A DNA stretch of 64,000 nucleotides from Brachycybe producta (GCA_036925085.1 JAUPFP010000009.1:3616461-3680460); one strand, 5' to 3'. Positions 53,186 through 64,000 are shown, counted from the stretch's first letter. A program made the numbers and translations. The notes: a model not told the origin generated them from the letters alone.

Positions 53186-53660
53186 AGTTTAGTTTTTGTT
53201 TAGTTTAGCTCTTGTTCTATTTGGCTGTTTTATCAGTTTAGCTCCTGTCTAATTTAGTTCTTGTATGGTTTAGCTGCTGTGTTAATTTAATAATTGCATA
53301 GTTAGCTCTTTTGTTGTTTTGAGCTAAACAGATGAACTAAACTATACAAGAGAAGACCAGACGGAAGTATTGTTTAGCTGTGTTTTTTTTTCAGTTTAGC
53401 TCCTGTTTAAATTAGTTTTTGCATAGTTTAGCTCTTGTGTGATTTAGTGACTGTTATTGCATAGTATAACTTAAGCCCCCCCTGTTTTGAGCTAAACGTG
53501 ACTAGACTTAAGTTTTGTTTAGCTTCGGTTCAGTTTAACACTTGAATAATTTAGCTCTTGTCCAATTTAGCTCTTTTGTTCAGTTCTTTTTTAGGACAAA
53601 AGAGGTAAACTAGACACAAAACAGCTGACAAAACAAAACCAAAGCAGAAAGTGAGAAAGA
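53186..53660. repeat. Degenerate tandem repeat (GTTTAGCTCTTGTxTAATTTA)
   Basis: Irregular units of 20-45 bp using TTTAGCTCCTGT, AATTTAGTTCTTG and GCATAGTTTAGCTC, with a few inverted units (GAGCTAAAC). Confidence 0.75.
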
Positions 53661-53744
53661 AACTCAGTGTTTCAAGACAAATTGGCGACAATTCTAAAAC
53701 ATTTCTGCGCCACATTTGTGTTTAGCTTTTATTTCGTTTGCAAT

Positions 53745-53953
53745 ACAGGCATTTAGAAATCGGGACGAACACAAGGTGGGCTCCGCCCTTTTTATGACGA
53801 CTGGCAACTTCTAAATTGGTTTGTTGTGTGGTTCGACGTTGAAAAGGGTGGAGCATGTGACGTCAGACTACATAACCAACCAATTAGAAGTTGCGTTCGT
53901 CATAATAAGGGCGGGGAACCAACTGAAGTTCTTTCCGATTTCTAAATGCCTGT
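53745..53953. mobile_element. MITE family A, copy 17
   Basis: ACAGGCATTTAGAAATCGGG to CCGATTTCTAAATGCCTGT. Flanks GTTTGCAAT (53736-53744) and GTTTGCAAA (53954-53962) are a 9-bp duplication with one change. Confidence 0.92.
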
Positions 53954-54372
53954 GTTTGCAAATTCACAAACTCTATTCCATGTCCGCCACGGGTGAAGAG
54001 GTTTGTTTGTGTTTTGTCTCGGTATTACACAACATTCTTTCAACTCGAGTGTGTGCACTTAGTATTAAAACAACAACAGAACAGTTGCGGGTATGTTTAC
54101 GTAGCTATAGAAACAAAAACAAAACCAAATAAATTTGGTGTTGTGTCACAAATTTATTGTGGTTTTGTCTTAAGTACAGTTTTGTTTTCTTTTCAAAATC
54201 AGCTTTTGATAAGCGTTTCTTTGTGTGTGTGTGTGTGTATTTTTTTTGTCGCCAACTCATGTTGCACTTTTGTCAGCTTGATGTGGATCTGCCTTAAGAG
54301 GCTAAATCGCAAAATTACTTTGAAAAATTGTTTTTCTATTGAGCCCATAGACCCAATGTTAATGGAAAAATG

Positions 54373-54905
54373 TTAATTTTTAAAATACACAGTCGCGGTG
54401 GCAATGTTTATTTTTTATATTTAAAATTGTCTAATATTAAGTTTTCAAAGTGCAATGTGCACCTTAAGTATATGCTGATCGAGTGATAGAATGACAAAAA
54501 ATTGGTAAGTGCGGTTCTATTTTTAAAAACTATTTCAAAATCGCGAATTTCAAAATTTCGTAAAAAAATACCTAAAAATGATTTTTTAAAAAACCAGAAA
54601 AAATCAGCACGTGCAATTTGTTGGCTTCACTGTGGTTTAATTGTGTTTTTTTTTTTAATTATTTTTAGGTATTTTTATCAACATTTTAATGGATTTTTCT
54701 TTCTTAAGAGCATGAACTCAATGGAGTTTAACATAAGAGATAGAAATTCGCGATTTTTAAATAGTTTTTTTTAAAATAGAACCGCACTTACCAATTTTTT
54801 GTCATTCTATCACTCGATCAGCGTATATTTAAGGTGCACATTGCGCTTTGAACCATTAAAATTGGTGAACGTTAAATAAGGAAATTAAACATACTGCCGC
54901 GATAT
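54373..54905. mobile_element. Long foldback, second copy of 5814-6427
   Basis: Shares AAAATACACAGTCGCGGTGG, TGACAAAAAATTGGTAAGTG, TCGCGAATTTC and the mirrored right arm. Here it is not surrounded by family I ends, so it moved independently. Confidence 0.8.
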
Positions 54906-54909
54906 TGAA

Positions 54910-55075
54910 TAGGCAATCTGCAAAACAACCAACCTGCTAGTGAATCTGCAAAATTCAATTACATTTTAGGTATATTGAATTTTGTTTTCTTTTGCAGATT
55001 CACTAGTAGGTTGGTTGTTTTGCAGATTGCCTAGGCGATATGAAGATAGACTGATTCCGGGAGATTGGCAGGTAA
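54910..55075. mobile_element. Family H foldback, diverged copy
   Basis: TAGGCAATCTGCAAAACAAC and GTTTTGCAGATTGCCTAGGC face each other, with CTAGTGAATCTGCAAAATTC inside. The outer TACTGTCAATC ends are eroded. Confidence 0.75.
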
Positions 55076-55769
55076 GATAGACATGTAAATTGAGTATCTA
55101 TCACACACGTATCGCGATACACGTGTTGTCGTTGTGAAACTAGGCTAACCAAGTGTATATACAGGGGTGTTGTCCAGTTTAGTTTATAAAGTGACAAAGT
55201 GTCGCTCTTATTCCCTCTTGATGACCTTTGATTGATCTGAATTCCGTGTACTTCTCTACTAATTGGCATTCGCAAAATTGTATTTTTTTCTTTTTCAAAC
55301 TGGAACCTTTTTCTCTCTTTTCTACGGTAGAATTTTTCATCTCTTTGAATTTTTGTGGCAAAGAAAGAAAGAATCGATAATTTCTCGTTTTCTTTCTCTT
55401 TCTTCTTTCCCTCCCTTTCTCCTCCACCCACCCATTCATCAAGGTTTCATTTCTTGAAAACGTTTTGCTTGAAAGATCGAAGAAGAGATGAAATTGTTGT
55501 GTCGAGAAATGGAGAGAGAGAGGGGGGAGAAGGGGGGGGGGATAGGGTCAGAATAAGTTGTGAATTTAAGAGAGAAAACTCTCGTCTAACTTAATGAAAA
55601 TGTAACTACTGCCTAAGGAATGATGAAGTAACTTCGATGATGCGTGGGATTATTAGAAGGGAAGAAGAAGAAGGTCTATGGAATTGTAGGTGTTATGTTT
55701 ATGTTTCAATGGAGAAAACCCATAATAGCTTTTGATGGGTTTCTTTAAGGCATTTTCGTCCTAAATTCA
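55076..55769. other. No gene seen
   Basis: Contains a CT-rich patch near 55385-55430 and a GA/G-rich patch near 55508-55545. The 142-residue minus-strand frame is Lys/Glu-rich from this composition. Confidence 0.45.
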
Positions 55770-56400
55770 AGAACGGGAATTTTCTGCTTGAACTTCAAAC
55801 TTGAAACCTCTAAATAAAGTTTCAAATTTAAAAAAACCTCTTTCAAGAGTATTGTATATTAAAATATAGTTTTTTCTGATTTGTGGAACCCTGTTCAGAG
55901 AGTTCAAGTTTTAAAGTTCAACTGCTAAGTTTTCTTCTTCATGTTCTTTTTTTTTTTTGCATCTTTTTAAATTTTACTTCCGGCTTAAAACTTTTAAGCA
56001 GAATTAATTACATTTAAAACTTGTTTACCGGGTACCAATGAACTTGAACTACAACCTGAACCCTCTGTTCAGGCTCTTTCCGGTCCTGTCTCGACCCGAT
56101 CATGCGTGATTCCGACCTCTTTATACCTGCCTCATCGTTAGAAGAAGCTTGTTGACGTCAGAGGGGTTGACATAGAATTCAGGATTGTGACATTTAGTAT
56201 GGGTTTTTTTCAACCCCGTCTGACGTCACAAGCTTCCTCTTATGGTCTGGCAACTATGTCTATGAGACTAAGATCTTATTCATCCTTTTCAAAGTAAGCC
56301 TTCGTTGTGCGTTGATACAAATGGTATCAATGGTATAAACCCGTAGGTTTTATATATTTATAAGAACCCTGTTTTGAGGGTTCAAATTTTAAGTTGAATT
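55770..56400. repeat. CTTGAACCCTC-type repeats and an uninterrupted family I element
   Basis: 55770-56060 and 56360-56395 carry the AGAGAGTTCAAG/GAACCCTG motifs of 18640-19320. 56125-56262 is a compact family I copy: CATCGTTAGAAGAAGCTTGT, TGACGTCAGAGGGGTTGAC and the mirrored CAACCCCGTCTGACGTCACA. Confidence 0.65.
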
Positions 56401-56640
56401 TACAAAAAAAAAAAAAATTCTTGAATCTGTGCCGTGTTGACCCTAATAAGTCTAATGGTGTGTTTCTACATGTGTTTGCCATTTTACGATTACAATCTCT
56501 CTGTCAAGATTTGTATTCATGCTGTGTAGAAATTCACGAATTCGTAATCGCTAAATGGGCTACTTATGTATAAGCAACGTCAAAATGATGAATTTTGAGT
56601 TTTGCTTTTTTTTTTTTTTTTTGCAAACAGCCTCTTAAGA
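56401..56640. other. No gene seen
   Basis: AT-rich with T18 near 56607. Possible weak foldback (TTACGATTACAATC and GAATTCGTAATCGCTAAA). Confidence 0.4.
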
Positions 56641-56659
56641 GCCTTGTTGTTTATCTTCT

Positions 56660-57022
56660 AAGGAAACATAAAGAGATAGATAGATAGATACGGATAAAGA
56701 AGGATAAAAAGATATAGCTGGAGGGATAGATGGATTGAGGAAAAGATGGAACGGGAGAAGGAAAGAGAAAGACAGTAAGGGGGAGAGAGAGAAAGAGAAT
56801 GAGAGAAAAAGAGGGAATGAGAGAGTAAGGGAAAGGGAGAGAGAGAAAGAGAACAAGCGAGAAAAATAGAGGGAATGATAGAGTAAGGGAGAGAGAAAAA
56901 GAGAGAGAATGAGAGAGTAAGGGGGAGAGAGAGAGAGAATGAGAGAAAAAGAGAGTAAGGGAGAGAGAGAGACAGATAAAAAGGAAAAGTAAGGGAGAAA
57001 GAGAGATAGAGTGAGCGAAAAA
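56660..57022. repeat. Purine tract (GAGAGAGAAAGAGAATGAGA)n
   Basis: About 360 bp almost pure A/G with GAGAGTAAGGGAGAGAG modules. Minus-strand Ser/Leu frames are composition artefacts. Confidence 0.92.
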
Positions 57023-57452
57023 ACCAATGAGATAATTGTCTTTTGCATGAGTGACGTTTCCGTGACGACTGTTGTTGTCACGTGATCTGTGTGTCTTAGA
57101 ATAAGGCGACAAAGGAACTTGTTTTCTTTCTTAGAATAAGACACTTTATTTATGTTTGATTCCCTTCATTTCTATGGGAAAAAAAAAAATAACCCACTTA
57201 GTTTGCATAAGAAAGAAATAATGAAATAGGAATACAGATGAGAGAGAGATGCTTCTTTCCCCCTTCAAATAGGGCAATCAGTGGTAGCATTGATGTTTTG
57301 CAGAAAAAACATACTTTCTCAGAAATACTTTTATTTTTTTTTTTTCTTTATAAATGAAAAACGTCTTCAGAACTCGGGTTATATAGTTCTGCTTTTCAGA
57401 AACAACAACAAAAATTAGCCTAAATTTGAGAAGCACTTGATAAAAAATAGTG
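57023..57452. other. No gene seen
   Basis: AT-rich; no element ends or exons supported. Confidence 0.45.
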
Positions 57453-57763
57453 GGGCTCGGATTTGTATGCAATATTAAGCAAATTGTTTCTCAATTTGTA
57501 GCCCAAGTGCCCAACCAAGTATTAGAACAACTGCAATTAATACTTTTTTTTTTTTTTCAAATCAAAAAGGCTGGTTAGAGGCTAATTGTCTGGTTATTAT
57601 TAGTTGTCAACTAGAGAGTTCTCTCTTCTAACCATTGTTTTTGAATGAAAAATAAACATAATTTTTGGTTGATCGAAACGCGGGACTATTAACTTCACAA
57701 TTCTCTTTTGGGCCACAGTTTGAGAAACATTTGCTTGATATTGCATAAAAATCCGAGCCCTAT
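57453..57763. mobile_element. Family E MITE, copy 5
   Basis: TGGGGCTCGGATTTGTATGC to GCATAAAAATCCGAGCCCTA with TCTCAATTTGTAGCCCAAGT inside. No clear 8-bp duplication. Confidence 0.85.
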
Positions 57764-57789
57764 AAATAAGTAAATCGTTAAGAGGTTTT

Positions 57790-58445
57790 ATGAATAAGCT
57801 GATTTTCAAACTCTTGATTATTCTTGCAGCTTTGGAAACATAAGAAGAAATTGAAAGTTTGTTAGAAACTAGAAAGGTAGCTCTGAATCAGTAGTAAATA
57901 CTACTGATTCAGAGCTACCTTTCTAGTTTCTAACACACTTTCAATTCTTCACAACACTTTCAATAAACTGTAATCGACACAAAATAAAAAAAATGGTCTT
58001 CTTTTTTAAAATTGGATAATTTTCAAACTACCATAAAAAGCTTATTTTGAAAAATATCAGCATGAAAATACTCTGATTGAACTAGCTAGCTACCCTTCTA
58101 GTTTCTAAAAATACACTTTCTATATTATGATGTTTTATGAACAACTGATTTTTGAAGGTTATATTGTAGTTTTAGTAACAAGACCAAAGACAAATTGAAA
58201 ATGTGTTAGAAACTAGAAAGGTACTCGTAGCTCTGAATCACTTAGTAGTATTTTCACGTTGATATCTTTCAAAATAAACTATTTATGGGCACAAAAATGC
58301 AAAATAGTATCTGCTTAAAGTTGGTTCCTTTTCAAACTCAAATAAAAAGCTTATTTTAAAATGTATCATCAACATGAACTGAATTTGAAATGAATCGAAA
58401 TGAAATTGTTTTAGAAACTAGAACTCACTTAAAGAATATTTTTAT
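57790..58445. repeat. TTAGAAACTAGAA repeats with a perfect palindrome
   Basis: 57857-57950 is a palindrome (GTGTTAGAAACTAGAAAGGT-type arms meeting at TAGTAAATACTA). Further copies at 58190-58260 and 58400-58445 continue the repeat family of 120-400 and 4030-4310. Confidence 0.75.
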
Positions 58446-58450
58446 GTTGA

Positions 58451-58967
58451 TATATTATTATATATATATTAAGCCCCATGTGTGTGTGGACCTAACGCTG
58501 TACAAATATTTATATAAATTTAAATGAATAAATGAACTGCTTTTTTTTTCTCAACGTCAACTATATGTTGCGCTCTCCCCATCCAAGAACCCCATGATAT
58601 TAAATTAGAGAGGGGAAAAGGTTGGAAAGTGTAGAGCGGGAGAGAGAGAAACGTGGAGGGGGGAAAAGTGGGAGGGGTGACTGAAATTGAAATGAAAGGA
58701 CGACGCACATGCGCACACCAGAGAAAATGAAAAACTCATTTTCTTTTTCAAATATAGAAAAGGGGAGGGGATAATACTAGCAAAATTAAACTAGAATTTA
58801 TCACGGGCAATTGTGCCCAGCATCAGAATTTCTTTTGCTCCGCCCTTTTATGACGTCAGACCAAGTAACAAACCCAATTAGAAATTGATGACGAAAAGAA
58901 ATTCTAATGCTGGGCACAATTGCTTGTGAATTTTGCTCCCGTCATTTATGACGGGTTACCCCACTAG
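58451..58967 (+). mobile_element. Non-autonomous Helitron 3
   Basis: The 3' hairpin CCCGTCATTTATGACGGG (58938-58955) is followed by TTACCCCA and CTAG (58964-58967) then T. It shares AACGCTGTACAAATATT, CCAAGAACCCCATGATATTA and GACGCACATGCGCACACCAG with Helitron 1, and a family A remnant at 58803-58927 in the same position. Confidence 0.82.
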
Positions 58968-58974
58968 TTTTAAA

Positions 58975-59774
58975 ATAAGCTTTTTATTTGAGTTTGAAAA
59001 TGATCCAACTTTAAGCAGATGCTATTTTTTGTATTTATTTTTGTCCATAAATAGTTTATTTTGAAAGATACTCGTAAGTGATTGAGCTACTCTTCTAGTT
59101 TCTAAAATAATTTCCAAAGTTTCTCTTCATTTTTTGCTTCTGAAAGACAGAATAATAATAATTCGAGAGGCGTGTTTACACTTTAACCTCAAGATTAATT
59201 GATTTCATTTTTTTAATTATGGTTTTGATATCTTTAAAAATACACTTTTTAATACAAATTTAGTTATTAATTTTCTGAAATAACTTGATTTCTTCCCCTT
59301 TTTTTAACGTGGATAACACGCTTTGAAAGGGGGGAGGGGAGGGGGTGGCGTAAATTTTTTGAAACAATTCAATTGACGGTTTCATTGATATCGATTATTG
59401 ATATCTGTTAAAAGAGGCCATTTGGAGAGGTCATTGACTTCTTCTCAAACTCCTCCCCCTTTCATCTTTTGTGTCAATCAATCAGGATAAGAGATAGAGA
59501 GACGAAAAGCGTTTGAAAGCATTTTTGTGATGGATCTTAATAACAATGGGTTTTATTCTATATGACATTTTTAAATTATAATGTCCTTTTATGAGACTTC
59601 TAAAAAGTTTTTTGGAAGGGGGGGGGGCGCAAATTTTAACCGCTTTTCAATTGGTTATGGATGCCTGAATGTTGGCTTCTGATTGGTAATTTGATAATTT
59701 TTACAGTCTAATGACAGAATATGTTTAATTTTGCTGTTGTTTTGAACAATTACATCACTTTCTGACAGTCAAGT
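58975..59774. other. Repeat fragment then gene-free DNA
   Basis: 58975-59165 belongs to the TTCTAGTTTCTAAAA repeat family. The rest has G-runs near 59325-59345 and 59619-59630. No exon supported. Confidence 0.45.
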
Positions 59775-59990
59775 GTCCTCAGCACAAATCCATTGTTTGC
59801 CCCGCCCCTTTTATGAGGAACGGCAGCTTCTAATAGGTTTGTTATTTGATCTGATGTCACATGTCCCGCCTCTTTTATGAGGTTCGGCAACTTCTAATTG
59901 GTTTGTTATTTGATCTGATGTCACATGCCCCGCCTCTTTTATGAGGATTGGCAACTTCTAATTGGTTTGTTATTTGATCTGATCTGAAAA
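59775..59990. repeat. Triplicated family A half element
   Basis: Three head-to-tail units of about 66 bp each contain CGCC(C/T)CTTTTATGAGG, GGCAACTTCTAATTGGTTTG and TTATTTGATCTGATGTCACA. Confidence 0.8.
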
Positions 59991-60300
59991 ACATTTTTTA
60001 AATTTAATTTAAAAAAAAGTTTAACACTTAATAAACTTTGATAATTAAAAAAAAAAACATGATAGTAAAAAAAAACACGTTCATTTTCAACGCTTAGTAG
60101 GATTGAGAAATGGAAAATAATAAAAAATTTAAAAAAAACACAAAAAAAACCGGTTTTTTTAAAACAGTTTTTTTTTAGAAAAAAAAACATCAAGAAAAAA
60201 AAACACATTTTTTTACAACACTACTTTACATGTATATATTAATGGTATAGATGATTATTTCTCACATAATGTGACTAATTATTTTAGAATAATTAGACAT
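59991..60300. other. No gene seen
   Basis: Low-complexity A/T runs. A minus-strand Phe-rich frame here is composition only. Confidence 0.5.
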
Positions 60301-60750
60301 AGAACATTAAAACAAGAAAACTAAACAAAAAACATGTTTTTTTTTGTGTTTTGCTTTAATAAACCAAAAAAGGTCTAAAAAGTAAAACAATCTGTGATTG
60401 TGTCTTGTGTTGTTGGTGTAGTGGTTAGCGGTTAGCGGTTAGCGTCTCAGGCAACTGAGGCCATGGTAAGTGTTGGTCATGGGTTCAAATCCATTGCAGT
60501 GTGAATTAATTTTCAAAAATTTCAGAAACTGGTGGAAAAACAAACAAATTATGAAGTTCAAATAAAAGCGAATAAAAAACAAAATCTAATCTGTTCTTGT
60601 CTTGTTGGTGTAGTGGTTAGTGTCTCAGCCCATAGTAATGTTGGTCATGGGTTCAATCCCCGTGCAGTGTGAGTGCAAGTCTGTCTGGCGATGTGTAACG
60701 CTGTACGAACAAGGACAAAAACCTTTAAACATACACATGTGAGGGCGGTG
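60300..60750 (+). mobile_element. Two tRNA-derived SINEs in tandem
   Basis: Each unit has TTGTTGGTGTAGTGGTTAGC (A-box region) and a B-box, GGTTCAAATCC in the first (about 60482-60492) and GGTTCAATCC in the second. Each unit also has GCAGTGTGA and an A-rich tail AAATTATGAAGTTCAAATAA. The second continues into TAACGCTGTACGAACAAGGA, sequence also present in the Helitrons. Confidence 0.82.
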
Positions 60751-60939
60751 GGGGAGAGGGGAGAAGGAAAACGTCCTTCAATGAAAGTGACTCTTCAGTA
60801 TTTGAGGTGGCAGTGGACAAACTAACATAGAAGCGAGTAAAAAAATCCATTTATTCAAAAATGATTGAAGAAAATGAAACAGATTCCAACAAACTTTGAA
60901 CAAAAAATAGACACAAATGGTAAAATTAAACATGTTTAA

Positions 60940-61243
60940 AACACCTCTCCTATAAACGAAAGAATGAACCGGATGAACATCAATGGGTAATCATAAAAAC
61001 CTGAAACAGAATGCATATAGAAATGGATGAACACAAAAAACCTTGGGGATGAATCAAGGAATGAGTGGTCCTTAAATTATTACAGAAGAACCCACAAATC
61101 ATGTTTAAAATCGAATTAATTTTTTACATTCTGAGGAAGGAGGGCTCAATTAAACGTTAAAACCGCCTGATAATCGATGTATAAAAAAGTATAGCGTTCA
61201 TCCAATTCTATAAGCATTCAGTTATAAGTATGCAGTATCATCA
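60940..61243. repeat. GGATGAACA repeat fragment
   Basis: 60960-61080 shares ACAGAATGCATATAGAAATG and GGATGAACACAAA with 12556-12690. The remainder is unassigned. Confidence 0.6.
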
Positions 61244-61515
61244 AGCAAAATGTTTCTCAATCTGTGGCCCAAGTGCCAATTGTGAAGTAATCATCATCAT
61301 CATCATTAGAGTAACTGCAATTATGTTGTTTCTTTTCTAATAAAAAAAGGCTGGTTAGAGAGGCTAGATGTGTGGTTGCTATTAATTGTCAACTAGAGAG
61401 TTCTAGCCTCTACCAGTGTTTTTTTATTAGAAAAAATAATTGCAAGTTGCTCTAATGATGATGATTTCGCAATTGGTAGTTGGGCCACAAATTGAGAAAC
61501 ATTTGCTTTGTTATT
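61244..61515. mobile_element. Family E MITE, copy 6 (ends lost)
   Basis: CAAGCAAAATGTTTCTCAAT and GGGCCACAAATTGAGAAACA face each other, with AGAGTAACTGCAATTATG and AGAGAGGCTAGATG inside. The TAGGGCTCGG termini are missing. Confidence 0.75.
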
Positions 61516-62199
61516 TCATATTTCCCAACATATATTATCCGTTTTCTAGTTTTTATTGTAAAAAAAAAATAAAACAAGAGTAAATTTTTTTAAAAAAAAA
61601 CCCCCCTTCAAAAATAAAAAAAAGCATTTCAATTACACGGTTACGTTACAAAATATATAATTTTTTTGATGTGTTTCGATGACGTTCTGATCAATATAAT
61701 AATATTATATTTTGGAGTAGTCAAGGAAACATTGATGTCTATGACGTCTAGAAAGTAGAGGTTTTATTATATTTAAGTTTAGAGGGAGGAGATGGGTGAA
61801 TGTCGGGGGGGGGGGGGGGGGAGTGGAAAAGATGACCATGGTCCAGTGCATTTCGATAATGTCTCTTGTGTTTTGTGGTCGACCAAAATGTGTGTATGTG
61901 TGTCTATGATAAATCACTATGACAACGTCATAACTCAGTGGCCTCTTCCCTATTGCTTCTTATTATCACAAACATCTGTTTATCGGAAGTTGAATTACAC
62001 ACATAGTATATATACTGTATATTTAGAGCTGCAGTACAAAACAAACGCAGGAAGTGAGATCTTAAAAGGTATTATCTCACCTTTTTTTTTCTGTTAAGAA
62101 GGGTGATGTGAAATAAATGCAATTTTTCTTTTGTCTCTTTTAACAACAGATGTTCACTTTCTCAAGAGAAGATACATTATATTTAAGAGCCTTAGATAC
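61516..62199. other. No gene seen
   Basis: Contains a G17 run at 61805-61821. Frames around it have no family resemblance. Confidence 0.45.
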
Positions 62200-62770
62200 T
62201 GGCGTTTAATACAAAATTTCTCCGAATGTAGGCGCTGCGATCGTTTTTTTTTGTGTGTGTGTGTGTGTGTGTAAAAATGGGTTTTTGTTCCAGGTCATAA
62301 AAATTAATAGAAAAATAGTTGCACGTGCTCAGCTTATAAAAAGCAATCAGCATGAAGCCAATACATTAATGCACGTGCTAATTTATTTTTTATTGCTCTA
62401 AATCGTTTTTAATGAGAGTTCTTCAAACGTTTGTTGGACACGTTTTGGGGGCCTATGGGATTTAACATGGAGTTAAAAAAAATGTACGATTTTAAACTTT
62501 ATTTAAAAATAGAAGGACCTTTTCAAAATTTCCAAAAAAAAGGAATCACGTGCTAATTTATTTTTATTGCTCTAACTCGTTTTTTAACGAGAGTTCTGCA
62601 AATGTTATCTGACCGTTTTTTGGTCCTACGGAATTTAACATGGAGTTAAAACATGTATGATATTAGACATTATTTAAAAATTGACGTACCTTTTCAAAAT
62701 GACTATAAAGCAAGCGATCACTTAATGAACAATACTTTTTATTGCATTTTGCGCTTTGCTGTATTTTAAT
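62200..62770. repeat. Repeat family G, copy 2 (inverted, internally duplicated)
   Basis: Shares GGCGCTGCGATCGTTTTTTT, GAAGCCAATACATTAATGCA and GGATTTAACATGGAGTTAAA landmarks with 30290-30660 in the opposite orientation. The ACGAGAGTTCT..GATTTAACATGG part occurs twice. Confidence 0.7.
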
Positions 62771-63420
62771 TGAGCGATTGGGAGGCGATTTGTTGCAAGT
62801 TTGCAACACTGATTTGTCTCATTGTCGTCTGCTCAAAAGAACAAGATGGAGGACGTGTTTCTAGGCTCTGAATGTTGCCTGCATTCACCCCGACCACTTA
62901 GTGGTGACACATAAAGTGGTTGGGGTTTTTTTTTTAGTAGACCCATTGATTACAATGTCATATTGGCTGTTTCACATGAGCCACCAGTAGGGAAGGGTAA
63001 AAATTGACTGGAGAATCTTTTGGATTGGCTGAATCGATTATCAGTTTATCACATTCCGATTTTTTTTTTCCTATCCCTAAGGCCCACGTGATAAGAGAGG
63101 TGCGCTGTGTTTTGCAGACAGCTCAGAGCATACAAGCTTAAAGCGCGCATGAAAATCCACCTTTATTACATAGATGGGGGAGGGGGGAATCATGGGATTT
63201 TCCAAGTGAAGCCTTTAGTCTCCATTTGTTTTTTTTGTGTGTATTCTTTTTACCTGTCATCCCATGTGTTTTGATATGAGTTGATCCTAGCCTCCTCCCC
63301 TCCCCCTTCTCTCTCCTACTCATTTTCTTCAATATACATAATTAAAGAAATATTTCGCTTGTTGTCGTTTGATCGACATGAAAACTGAGGGATGTTTTTT
63401 GTGTCAATTTTCTTGCGCGT
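62771..63420. other. No gene seen
   Basis: 63100-63165 weakly resembles 18100-18200. A C/G-rich patch lies near 63176-63188. No exon supported. Confidence 0.45.
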
Positions 63421-63429
63421 GTGTGTCCT

Positions 63430-64000
63430 TGTCATGAAGGTTTCTCTCTCTCTCCTCGTCTATATTTCTATGTCTCTGTCTTTCATTCTTTTTTTTATTT
63501 TTCATTCTTTTGCTTTCACTATCTTTCATTCTTTTTTTCTTTCTCTCTTTCTCTATATTTCTTTCTCCCTCTATCTTTCATTCTTTCTTTCTCTTTCTCT
63601 ATCTTTCCCTATCTCTCCCTCTATCTTTCATTCTTTCTCTCTTTCTCTATCTTTCCCTATCTCTCTCCCTCTATCTTTCATTATTTCTCTCTTTCCCTAT
63701 CTCTCTCCCTCTATCTTTCATTCTTTCTCTCTTTCTCTATCTTTCCCTATCTCTCTCCCTCTATCTTTCATTCTTTCTCTCTTTCTCTACCTTTTCCTAT
63801 CTCTCTCCCTCTATCTTTCATTCTTTCTCTACCTTTTCCTATCTCTCTCCCTCTATCTTTCATTCTTTCTCTCTTTATCTTTCCCTATCTCTCTCCCTCT
63901 ATCTTTCATTCTTTCTCTCTTTCTTCCTATCTCTCTTTCATTCTTTCTCTATCTTTCCCTATCTCTATCTCTTATCTTTCATTCTTTCTCTCTTTCTTTC
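63430..64000. repeat. Pyrimidine tract with higher-order repeat
   Basis: CT-rich to the window end. From about 63560 a longer unit recurs, combining TCTCTCCCTCTATCTTTCAT, TCTTTCTCTCTTTCTCTATC and TTTCCCTA, about 40-60 bp with length variation. Confidence 0.92.

Noticed and set aside
55003..55431. 142-residue minus-strand frame
   Set aside because: Lys/Glu-rich because of pyrimidine-rich plus-strand sequence; the rest overlaps a family H foldback.
60405..60500. A functional tRNA gene in the tRNA-like head at 60405-60500
   Set aside because: A- and B-box motifs are present but acceptor and anticodon stems do not pair, and the tail and repeated copies show a SINE.

Overview
This window reads as AT-rich nuclear DNA of an invertebrate metazoan. 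The evidence is spliced genes with GT-AG introns, a tRNA gene with internal promoter boxes, tRNA-derived SINEs, Helitron-type 3' ends, and very dense short inverted-repeat elements (MITEs and foldbacks). The protein-coding content fits animals: an RNF217-type RBR ubiquitin ligase, the U11/U12 snRNP 48 kDa protein, and a cAMP-dependent protein kinase inhibitor (PKI). I cannot name the species from the sequence alone. There is no sign of bacterial gene organisation, so most short open frames here are chance or repeat-derived.

Layout. 1-4.8 kb: the 3' end of an RNF217-like gene on the plus strand (catalytic RING2 exon and terminal transmembrane exon), with a tRNA-Thr(AGU) gene upstream of the visible exons. 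4.8-10.4 kb: foldback elements, several nested. 10.5-16.2 kb: a complete nine-exon SNRNP48 gene on the plus strand, encoding 379 residues, with repeats in its larger introns. 16.8-22 kb: palindromes and minisatellites. 22.1-28.6 kb: a PKI gene on the minus strand with two coding exons and a 6.2 kb intron, encoding 113 residues and convergent with SNRNP48. 28.7-64 kb: no confidently recognised gene. It holds one candidate minus-strand first exon (31273-31500), one coding-like fragment (about 52180-52400), three Helitrons (two head-to-tail), SINEs, about 20 copies of one MITE family with 9-bp target duplications, hAT-type MITEs with 8-bp duplications, several minisatellites, and long purine or pyrimidine tracts.

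The most unusual pattern is a set of elements sharing an end block close to TACGGAGCCCTGTTGAGGAC and a 21-bp internal unit. In three arrays the unit keeps the frame GAGAT + A(C/G/A)TAA(G/C/T)TC + 8 bases. In two of these arrays the 8 bases differ completely but stay self-complementary, giving 12-bp palindromes of the form TC-N8-GA. A second recurring theme is minisatellites lying between the arms of terminal-inverted-repeat elements.

The host genes are not functionally linked. RNF217-like is a membrane-anchored ubiquitin ligase, SNRNP48 recognises minor-class 5' splice sites, and PKI blocks and exports the PKA catalytic subunit. All coordinates come from reading by eye; repeat boundaries may be off by several bases.
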